From Symsagittifera roscoffensis (taxonomy: Eukaryota > Xenacoelomorpha > Acoela > Convolutidae): a stretch of DNA of 64,000 nucleotides. The DNA lies in assembly GCF_963678635.1 (NCBI RefSeq), contig NC_087068.1, positions 13,147,872 to 13,211,871 of the forward strand, given 5' to 3'. Shown here in pieces: positions 55,489-64,000 of the stretch. The stretch's first letter is position 1; the number at the start of each line of letters is the position of its first letter. Position numbers and translations under genes: made by a program. The notes beneath the pieces are model-generated. The model searched no databases, was not told the origin of the DNA, and saw only the letters and a list, made by a program, of their open reading frames with translations.

Positions 55489-55868
55489 CAGGGGCGGATC
55501 TAGGATTTTCTCGAGGGGGGGATTTTCAAAAAATTGTGACCTTTTTTTTAGGTCGACCAAATTGATTTTTCTAGCTCTCCCGAAGCACAATTTTTACCCT
55601 ATTTTTGAAAAAAAAAACAGTCAAAAAACCTTTTTTGGGCACTTTTTGAAAAATTTTGAAAAAAAAAATCGCGTTTTTTTGGCGCGCGCTCCCCCTCAAA
55701 GTTAGTATATATTGGCGCCAAAGGCGCCTTTAAAAAAAATTTAGGGTCGGTCGGCTAAAAATGGATTTCTTAAAAAGTATCAAAGGGTGGACCCTTTGGG
55801 TCGGCAGGGGGTCGAATCCCTGAAGGAAGGGGGGCATCCGCCCCCCCCCCCCCCTAAATCCGCCCCTG
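55489..55868. mobile_element. hAT-like MITE with perfect 8-bp target-site duplication
   Basis: Left end CAGGGGCGGATCTAGGATTT, right end AAATCCGCCCCTG. GCTGGAGG flanks it exactly at 55481-55488 and 55869-55876. This is the cleanest copy of the family in the window, inserted into the TCGACC minisatellite. Open frames 55379-55705 and 55730-56044 are carried by the MITE. Confidence 0.9.
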
Positions 55869-55959
55869 GCTGGAGGAATGTTTCCACTATGCTCGAAGTA
55901 CGTTTCGACCGTGCTCAAAATACCAAAACTCTGTCTCGACTTTTTTTTCGGTCGAGCAC

Positions 55960-56964
55960 TGACATGCTGTAGACTTTGACGTCTACATAGTCTGCCCGGG
56001 AAAGCTGAAAATGCAGGATCAATCTTTAAGCTAGAAGTGTACAAGTCACCATAATTTCTTGATATTTATCTGGACATGATATTCTGGTAAAGTTAAAAAA
56101 CAAAAATCTGCAGACGATTTCCTCGTTGGCTTCAAATATACTTTTGGTAGGCTCTATTTTAACCAAAAAAATTGTTCAACCTGGCAAAGGGAGCAGCGAA
56201 ACTTTTTGTCGATTTTCAACTCAATTTTTCCATGAAATTTTTATAGAAAGCTTTTTGATATACAAAAGAGTATTTATGTGACTATTTAAGAGACATTATC
56301 GGAATAAAGAAAGTAGCAGAAGCTGTAGGCGGGATCAAGAAAGTTTGCTGTAGAGGCGAGTGGATTGAAAAGAATGGATCAAGACTTGCGCCAACAGAGA
56401 TGATGATTTAATTAAATTATGACACGAATTTAAACTGACTCTCAAATCTATTTGGAAAACAAGCGAGTATTTGAATTTAAGATCTAATTAGCACAAAACC
56501 GTTTAAGGGAATTGACGGTTGCCGGGGCGAGTAGCAAAGTTTCAGATTCTTTTGACTTAAAATCAAAATTTTCATTTTTATCTTTCGATTTTCAGTTTCA
56601 AATTTGTTTTTTTTTCTGTGCGCGTGGATAGAGGGTTCAAAAAAATTTAGAAACCACCAATGGTTCAAATCTACAATGCAAAAAATTACTCTTGCAAAAA
56701 TTTTATCATGGACGAAAACAATTCTTTAAATATTATAAACTTTTTATAATTTTTTTAAACGTTTTCCTCCAATTTGTTTGATGAGACTTTGCTTTTAAGT
56801 ACCGGAAAAGCACTAACTGAAGTTACAAAAGCTATTTGGTTTACAGGCTTTATTTAGACCTACAACCACAAGCCAAACTATCAGCAATCAATCTATCAAC
56901 TGGTTTCTCTTTATTGAATCACGTCTGCAAGTGCTGTAATTAGTAGCACTAGCGTGCAGAGGAT
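55960..56964. other. intergenic, no supported gene
   Basis: AT-rich. Nothing beyond short open frames without motifs. Confidence 0.4.
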
Positions 56965-57877
56965 CCCGGGTTGACTTCCATAAACTGAAAAAGCTTATCA
57001 TACAATTCAATACATCAAAAGTATAGAAAAAGCTAATCATACAATTTTCACACAATTTCAAAAAAATGTTGCAAAAAGATTCAAACTATCTTCTGCGGCT
57101 ACTTGAACCAAATAAAACAGTGTGGTGATGAAAAAACGTGGTTTCTTTTTTTTTTGGAAAAATATGGTTATCATACAATTTCCATATATGAAAACTCCAT
57201 GACTATCTTTTTTTTGATAAAATTTTTTTGATGGCAAGTAACATGGAAATTGCCCTAACTTTTTTTCAACTGCAAACCGAATTTTGTACTTTTAATTTTT
57301 TGTTGACATAATTTTTGATGAAAATAATTTTTTTTGTCTGCATAACGTACTCCTGGATACACAAAAATTGGATTTTTTTCCGTTTCTCTAGATAACTTTT
57401 TTGAAACAGGCTAAAAACTCCAATTTATTTTGAATGGCTTGTTTATAAATGCCTTGATCAAGGTCTCATAAATTCTTATTTTAAAAATAATCTTTGGAAA
57501 TTTTTGCCAAAATTTAAAAGTCTGATGCTTTCAGTACATGATTTGTGAAAAAAATTCTCACACAATTCAGGTCGTTTCCAATGCATTTTAAACGCCAGAC
57601 GATAAATCCTTCGGTGAATCTAATTTGGAGTAAACCATGGTTTAAATCACTTGTGTTTGTTCACAATTACATCCCAAAGTTTTTGAAAAATGAAATTTAA
57701 ACAATGTCAACTTTTTGGTTTGTGAAAAAATGCCTGTCCTACAATTTCCGTATATAAAAAAATGCTCATCTGAGATTTTCTTAACATTTTCTGTATCTAT
57801 GGAATTGTACGAAATTGTATGATAAGCATTTTTTCATATATGAAAAGTGTTTGACAAGCATTTTTGATCAACCCGGG
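56965..57877. mobile_element. non-coding TIR element, ends CCCGGGTTGA / TCAACCCGGG
   Basis: Perfect 10-bp terminal inverted repeats 913 bp apart, with subterminal similarity (AAAGCTTATCATACAATT near the left, the inverse of AATTGTATGATAAGCATTTTT near the right). The interior carries several ATACAATTTCCATATATG-type blocks shared with 17812-18546. No ORF. Target-site duplication not clear. Confidence 0.7.
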
Positions 57878-57889
57878 AGGACGGGGCGG

Positions 57890-58260
57890 GGCGTTGGTGA
57901 GGGAGGATGGGGCGGGTCGTTGGTGGGGGAGGATGGGGCGACCGCATTTTCTTCCCTCCTCAATTCTGGTTGCCAAAATTTTCCATAGGGTCCAACATCA
58001 AAAATTTTCTGAAGGCGCCTTTGGCACCGATATAACTAAATTTGAGGGGGAGCGCGCCGAAAATACGCAATTTTTTGGTCAAATATGTTTAAGTGCTCAA
58101 AGTACATCATTTTTAGCCTGTTTTTTTTTTAATTTTGCCTGCAGAGCAGAAAATTTTTGACAAAACAGTGTCCTTAAATATTTTCGGAGAGCTCTGAAGA
58201 TTAAATTGATCGTCCTAAAAAAAGGTCGACAAAATTTTCACACTCGACCCTATCTGATGT
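57890..58260. repeat. decayed CAGGGG-family MITE with a GGGGCG minisatellite
   Basis: Begins with three GGAGGATGGGGCG(G)-type repeats (57877-57935), then the inverted family interior (GAAGGCGCCTTTGGCACC, GGGGGAGCGCGCCG, TTTTGCCTGCAGAGCAGAAAATTTTTG). The right end is missing. Confidence 0.5.
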
Positions 58261-59300
58261 TTATTTGTGTGTTCGGCTTGTGTCAAAAATTAAGAATTTT
58301 TTTAACTTCTGGGTTGAATCAAGAAACTCCCGGATCGTATTTAAAGATCAAGTCAAGTTCAAAGTGTAGGCTGACAATATCTAGAGCAAAGAATAATCCG
58401 CGAAACATTACTGTGACCAAAAAACAGAATAACAAACATTTCCATACTTCTGACCGTTGTTAGTGCGAATGACATTTGATAACCAAATGAAAGTCGTTGT
58501 CGAGAAAATCATTGTTTGAAAAAACTTCAAAAAGTCAGATTTACCAATATTTTTGTGTTTTTATTTTTGTTTCGTCTTGAATGAAATTCATTTGGAGAAA
58601 AGTATGCTAAATAAAAGAATTGCCAATATTAAATTAGCATCAAAACAAAATTTGTGAAGCGAGAATGATGTCTACAAAACCGGAGCAGACCTCAGTTTAT
58701 CCGAAAAAATTGTTTACATAAAAAAACTTTGACTAGACAAGCGTTTAAAAAGTTTTCCGTTTTTAGGTCCCCGCAAACAACACAGACATCCACACACAAA
58801 TAGAAACACACAACAGAAAACACACAAACAGAAAAGTTTACACACAAACAGAAAAACTTTTGCTTTTTTCAAAAACGAACTCTATAAAACGGCCAAAAAG
58901 AACAATGCAATGAGAAACAAAAACATGCTTGGAAAAAAGTACTTCAAAAAGGTATAAAACCTTTACAACTTAACAGGATTTCAACTTGGACTTAGCGTCC
59001 AAATGTCAATCTTGCCTTAGCCATTTTTCAAGGGCGTTTTGAATACAACTATACAAAAACAGAGTTAATTCTTAGATAACAGGTGACAACTAAGTGCTAA
59101 TTTGCGAGTTAGCTTGGAAAAAAAATCGTGCTAAAACACTACACTCTCTAGGGTAAAAACGTAGAACTTTATTCGAATGATAAAATCTGGCATTTTTTAT
59201 TAAAACGTAATAACCATATTTGTAGAATATGATAGACTAACGATAACAAGTAGTCACTGGATAAAAAAAAACTGCACTTTTTTGATTTCGAAGATCTAAT
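58261..59300. other. intergenic; ACACACAAACAGAAA repeats at 58783-58860
   Basis: No supported gene. Variants of ACACACAAACAGAAAA recur four or five times in 80 bases. Confidence 0.45.
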
Positions 59301-59309
59301 GAGCGAATT

Positions 59310-59966
59310 TTTGCTTTCACGGATAAACATTTGAGAAACTTTTTTTTGAAGCGTTAAATAGCCAGTATATCATAAATAGTTTCAGAGGTGTTCATGCTGT
59401 AGAAAAAATTTCACAAAAAAATCAAGGATTTGAACTTATGGTCTCAAATTGGTTCTTTGGATAGCTGGTGACCTTGACGCATTGCATAGGCCATAGAAAA
59501 ACGACAGCCAAGAGCTGCTTGGTAAGAAAACGGCAGAAAAAATTTAAAACGACAGACAGCAAAAGTCCGGGGCCCAAAAATGACTTAAGATCCAAATGTA
59601 ATATTACACTGATGATCGAAACACTGATGATGCTGCGGAAAACTACTCACAAACAACTCAAGGATTAGAAATTAAGTTCTCAAATTGATTACTCGGTCCG
59701 GTATCAAAAAATGGCTAAAGATCCAAATGTAATTCTACACTGATGATCGAAATAATCCAACCAAAAAAGCTGCTCCAATCTATGTACAGGATTCTCGTAA
59801 GCAGTTATGTTGTCTCTAAATATTTTTCGAGACAAATTCGAGACCCTAGATTCCAATTACTTTTATTGTCTGCGAGGAAATTTTCATAGCAAAAGCAAAC
59901 TGAAACTAGTTATGATATACTGGCTATTTTAAGCTTCAAAACAAAATTCTCAAGCGTTAATCCGGT
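59310..59966. mobile_element. non-coding element with long inverted ends
   Basis: Left arm 'ttgagaaac...gaagcgttaaatagccagtatatcata' (59330-59375) is inverted at 59908-59960 ('tatgatatactggctattttaagcttcaaaa...attctcaa'). Inside, 'taagatccaaatgtaat.(t)(t)acactgatgatcgaaa' occurs as a direct repeat at 59586 and 59716. The frame 59468-59668 has no known motif. Confidence 0.6.
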
Positions 59967-60299
59967 AAACTCCTTCCAACAGTTTCATCTAGCATGTGTT
60001 TGAATTTCAAACATTTATCTTAAATAGTTGCAGAGAAAACAAGCCAAACGTGAAAAAAAATTCGAGCATTTGCTCGTTGATATCCAAATTTAAAAGCGAG
60101 ATATACGTCAGTTGGTAGCGCAGGGCTAGTTTTCGATATAATTTTTTTGGTAAATGTAAAGCTGCAAATCAAGTGCTACGGGTCAAAGCTCGCTTAATAT
60201 CGTTCCTTTGAACACAGAGGCGAAGTTGCACTTCGCAAACACAAGCAAAAATATGATCGATAATGCTACTGCGAAAAACTGAATGAGTAAAACTTTGAG

Positions 60300-60410
60300 T
60301 CAACATTATTTCTTCAGTGACGCACGCCAACTATGAGTCTACATAATTGCTAAGTTACGCACGCTAATTATTATTCTACATAATTGCTAAGTGACGCAAG
60401 CCAATTAAAA
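60300..60410 (+). repeat. short tandem repeat, unit about 45 bp
   Basis: 'CTACATAATTGCTAAGTxACGCA(C/A)GC(C/T)AA' appears at 60337 and 60381, with a partial copy before at 60318. 2-3 units. Confidence 0.75.
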
Positions 60411-61523
60411 CGCTTTAGAAGTCACTTTGAAAAAAAATTACCAACTAACATGCCTCAATCTATAGAGCGGACGCATTTTAATTATTATACAAAAAAATTC
60501 ATTAAAAACATCCGACCCTGCCCAGGTTCGAACCCTCTTATTTTGTTGCAGTTCTCCTTCCGTACCTCTACGCTCAGATCCACGATACCTTGAAGCTAAA
60601 GTGCTATGTGTAATATCATAGTCTGTGTTAATATCCTTAGCATTGGCTGTACTTAATAGCTGTTTTTTGATCAAAATCAACCTTTTCAAAATGAATACAA
60701 TGTTTGCGACTTAAATTGGAAAAAGAGAGTTCATACTATCACACAAAATTTGCTTGAGTAAAAAGCGACAGAGTAATTCAGCTAACTAACTCTGAAATAG
60801 CGAATGCTTTGCGCACGGCTACGATAATTACATGTTCGCTCCATGTCTATCAATTTCGAAATGAAGAACTCAAAGTTTTATTTCTGATGAGATCTGACAA
60901 AAACAACCACTAAAATCACAAAAGTAAAAACAAAATCTAAAACAACGACATTTTGAATTGAAGAAATTGAATTGAAGAAAACCCTACTGCACCATGGGAG
61001 TTAAACTTATTAAAAAATTTTTCAGAAGAAGTCAACTGAATTGTGGGAATCACGATTAAAAGAATATAACTGATAACAACACAAGACTTTACGGTTCTTT
61101 TAACAAGTTTTTTGGTAACCAAACTGAGTTTCAAAACGACAAACGAAAGCCAGAATACAATGAGGTGCTATGATACAATAGGTGGTAACTGAGAAATATT
61201 TGAGCAGTGCATGTATCAAGTTTGAGAACTCTTCTGCATATTGCATATTATAGTCGTTTCATTTTCAATCACTTGTACATGCTACTAAAATATTTTTTGT
61301 AAATATATTACTCTGCCAGATGAAATGTTGTTCAAAAAATTAAATTTTACACTTCTTTTAACGGAAAAATTGGCTGATTGAAATAAATTATAAATACTGT
61401 TCGGAGTATAACAAAGAGCGATCCAGCTTTTAACTTGAATCTGCCACCTATTGTAAATCACCGGCATTGAATGGTATCCAAAAATTTGTCAAAACTTTTC
61501 CAAAGCAACGCCGTAAGTCAAGT
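60411..61523. other. intergenic, no supported gene
   Basis: Short open frames only. 'AGGTTCGAACCC' near 60525 resembles a tRNA B box, but no A box or cloverleaf accompanies it. Confidence 0.4.
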
Positions 61524-61661
61524 TCAAGTGGAATGTAATCTGGTGACTATAGGCCACTGCTTTTCATTAGAAGAGACACCTCCCTCATTGATTTTGTGTT
61601 CATACACGATTCGCATGGACAGCTCAGGCTGCTGCAACATTTGAGGGACCTTCTTGATACC
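61524..61661 (-). CDS. exon of an unidentified host gene (possibly terminal)
   Basis: The acceptor CCTTTTTTTAG is strong. The exon reads 45 codons in phase 0 to TGA 61524-61526, starting GIKKVPQMLQQPELSMRIVY and ending near WPIVTRL. The neighbouring exon 61946-62041 ends in phase 0 and only one frame of each is open, so the two support each other. G+C is higher than in the surroundings. If a donor lies inside, the exon would end earlier. I do not recognise the protein. Confidence 0.55.
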   Translation of the reverse strand, partial: GIKKVPQMLQQPELSMRIVYEHKINEGGVSSNEKQWPIVTRLHST

Positions 61662-61945
61662 CTAAAAAAAGGAGTTAGGGGAAGTTTCTCATGCGAAAAA
61701 GACGGAATGGACAAATGCCAGCCAATCAAAATTCTTTAATCTATAAATTTGAATGAAACACGCGATCAAATCAGTCAGATTTCCCGCATTTGATCTTTTG
61801 CAAATGATAACGCTCCCACACAAATATTGCTGCTCTACATAAATACCTATTAATTTGTTTATAGTAAAAAAAACACATGATTGTGGGCAAAAAATGCATT
61901 AAGAACAGTGGCTGGAAAAAGTGAGTTTGTTGTCATTTGTGGTAC

Positions 61946-62041
61946 CTCTTTGATTTTGTCAGCTTCATTGCTTCCCTCTTCTATGAATGATTGGCACTCA
62001 AACACCTGTAGAGGAGACAAACCAATGATTTCCTCCAGAAC
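61946..62041 (-). CDS. exon of the same unidentified host gene
   Basis: The acceptor is TGTTTGCTTAG and the donor AAAGAG|GTACCA, which is weaker than usual. Exactly 32 codons with only one open frame: VLEEIIGLSPLQVFECQSF, then a Glu/Asp-rich part ending DKIKE. It lies 284 bp upstream of exon 61524-61661. The gene probably extends beyond the right edge of the window. Family unknown. Confidence 0.55.
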
Positions 62042-64000
62042 CTAAGCAAACATCAAAAATAACAACAAAACTGGTAATTATGCACGCATCAAATGTTCCG
62101 AATGTTTTTGATGTTCCGATCACAGATATCGATGCGAAAAATCATTAACTTTCTTAGTTTCAGATTTTGGAAAAAAGGGAGTGATTCCATGGACAGTGAG
62201 GAGCATAATAAAACTCAGACTGGTTTTTCTTCATACTGAGATATTTTTGAAAAAGGCTTTAGGAATCAGAATCACGACTGAACGCCCTTTAATATAATAC
62301 CGCAAAAAACTCACTGCAAAATTTTGTTGGCCTGGTTGAAGTTGAGTTAAAAAATTGAGGCATTTTACTCACTATCTGAAAAAGTATTATCAGCAAGAAT
62401 CATAACTAAGAGTTTAATTTCATAGTCGTATATCAAAGAAAAACGTACCATGAAAACAATTTCGAGAAAATTGTTATAGATACCCCTCTAATAGAGAACT
62501 AGAAGCATTTCATTGGTAAGTGAGAAAAACTAAAATGAAAAAAGGAAACCAAAAACATAGGCAACAGAAAGACTAATTGAACAATTTTCAAGTTCGAATT
62601 TCAACGACACAAAAATTCTAGATCAAATTTGAGAGCTAGATCAATTTTGAAGACTTTTTCCAGAAACAAAAACCTGAAAAAAGAACTTAACTATGTTCAT
62701 CGACACTTAAAAACCGAAACCATAATCAACAGTGTCACTGAAGTTACGGAAACCAACAAAAATGATTAACTATTTAAAAACGTTTTTCAACTTTTTCAGA
62801 ATATACACCGAATTTCAAAATCTGTAATGACATTGACACGTTTTTATGAAACTAGGACAATTCGAAAAAAAACATGGGTCAAAGGGTAAATTTTCATTCC
62901 GCTGGGGAATATAAAAAATTAAGTCTTCTTTCGAAACTAAAAATTATTTTTTTTTGCACCATTTCCGTTTTCGCAATTGGAGATTGTAGTTAGTATTCCT
63001 TTCAATAAATGAGTTGAACTGAATTTGAAACCAAATCATAACTCAAACAGCAAAAAAAATCAAAGTTAAGCATGAGCTTTTCCCGAAAAAAAAAACACGA
63101 CTTCAACAAGTGTCGTCACTATGTTCATTGACACCTGAAAAGATTCAATTACGGTAAAAATGATTCAACTTCAGTAACTTACAAGCTTTTTATTCAGTTA
63201 GGAAACCTATAACACTTTTCTGGCGCATCGAACTTCCGGGTATCGGTTATTTGTGCATTCAACTGCCGGGTTTCGATGACAAACAAAATTCACTTAAAAG
63301 CTCCTTTTTTCAAGAAAGTTTCATGACTGTTTCTTTTTAAACAAAAATAACCTAATTTGCAAAAACTGGTTCAGCAGGTAATTTTTATACTTCACTGGGA
63401 AATCTGAAGCGTAAAGTATATATCTAAAAACTGAAACTCTTTCAGTTTTTTGCGCTATTGGAACTTTCTGAGTGGAGTGCGAATTTTACCATGCATTTAC
63501 CACAAAATTATGAAAAACCCAAAAATCAAACTAAAAATCAGATCTGAGAATGGAAAACTTTGAAGACTTTCCTGAAAAAAAAACCCGATCTAAATCCTTC
63601 GTGGGCACCCAAAAAACTCAATTTCTTGTACTTTTGTTTTTGACAGAGGAACGATGTCTTCGGAATTTTTTTTCGGTTATCTCACTATTATCCAAACTTT
63701 CATAGTAAATCTGAAATTTGAGCGATCTGTTTTTGTGCCCAAAAAAATTAATCGAACCAATTGATCTGGTGTTAATACTTTTCTCGCATTAATCTCGCAA
63801 AACTATCTATAATTGCTTGTATTGAGATAAAAAAGGATGAAAATCACCGTTGAATGCTAAGAAGATTGATTGCATCAACATTAGATAAATGATTTAAGAC
63901 CGCATATTCGCAATTGTTCTATATTCGCAGTACTAAATTAAAATACTTAGTTTACATAAAAAGTTACTTATTTTCAACAGACATTGAAATACTTGAAGCT
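62042..64000. other. no gene seen; probably intron or upstream flank of the 61.5-62.0 kb gene
   Basis: AT-rich, only short frames. A pair of diverged 'cgacttcaacaagtgtcg'/'actatgttcat(t/c)gacacct' blocks near 62690-62760 and 63100-63170 suggests an old direct repeat of about 420 bp. Confidence 0.4.

Noticed and set aside
55379..56044. Open frames of 104-108 codons on both strands
   Set aside because: They lie across the hAT-like MITE, and similar reading is possible in other non-coding copies of the family.
60520..60540. tRNA-like B box (GGTTCGAACCC)
   Set aside because: T-stem does not pair, no A box at the proper distance and no cloverleaf. An A-box-like AGTTGGTAGCGC near 60112 is 400 bases away.
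1..64000. CRISPR arrays, operons, ribosome-binding sites, rRNA
   Set aside because: The window is eukaryotic; no regularly spaced identical repeats with unique spacers and no rRNA-like conserved blocks were seen.

Overview
The window is AT-rich, repeat-rich eukaryotic DNA, almost certainly from an invertebrate animal. Exons are small with standard GT/AG borders, introns reach 7.6 kb, the one recognisable host gene encodes a metazoan-type arrestin-domain protein, and most of the rest is decayed transposable elements. There is one 200-base assembly gap (30662-30861). Species cannot be named from the sequence.

Layout. 1-3900: two head-to-tail copies of a non-LTR retrotransposon (LINE) with endonuclease and reverse-transcriptase remnants. 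4560-9780: a heavily mutated Ty3/gypsy-type retrotransposon in which gag-like zinc knuckle, protease, RT, RNase H and integrase remnants follow in the usual order. 12138-27793, minus strand: eight exons of an arrestin-domain-containing (ARRDC/alpha-arrestin) gene. All exon phases agree and the C-terminus carries a PPPY motif; the extreme 5' exon(s) were not identified with confidence. Its introns hold hAT-like MITEs, AT-rich palindromic repeats, a four-unit tandem repeat and a hAT/DUF4371-like transposase fragment. 29250-30360: a decayed MULE transposase.

32317-about 42240 is the most unusual part: a 5'-truncated LTR-retroelement/endogenous-retrovirus-like block on the plus strand, strongly depleted in G. 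It has a broken integrase (32327-33887); a broken membrane/proline-rich ORF (34738-36069); an intact 872-residue envelope-like glycoprotein that resembles glycoproteins of chuviruses (Jingchuvirales) rather than the usual retroviral or baculovirus-like envelopes; an intact 491-residue ORF of unknown family that starts inside the envelope stop codon; and a small third ORF followed directly by a near-consensus 78-base intron. Each of the last three ORFs overlaps the one before it. Beyond the block lies a 61-bp tandem array (42425-42803) carrying a perfect AGACATGTCT palindrome in every unit; one diverged copy of the same unit sits at the opposite edge of the block (32266-32316).

42804-64000 is mostly non-coding: dispersed repeats, an apparently identical 907-bp tandem duplication containing a TTAA-flanked foldback element, a 1.1-kb diverged tandem duplication carrying a duplicated exon-like 44-mer, TCGACC-rich minisatellite, several TIR elements, and two minus-strand exons (61524-62041) of an unidentified host gene.

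The envelope and the 491-residue ORF are open while everything around them in the block is broken. That makes them the best candidates for retained, perhaps co-opted, function.
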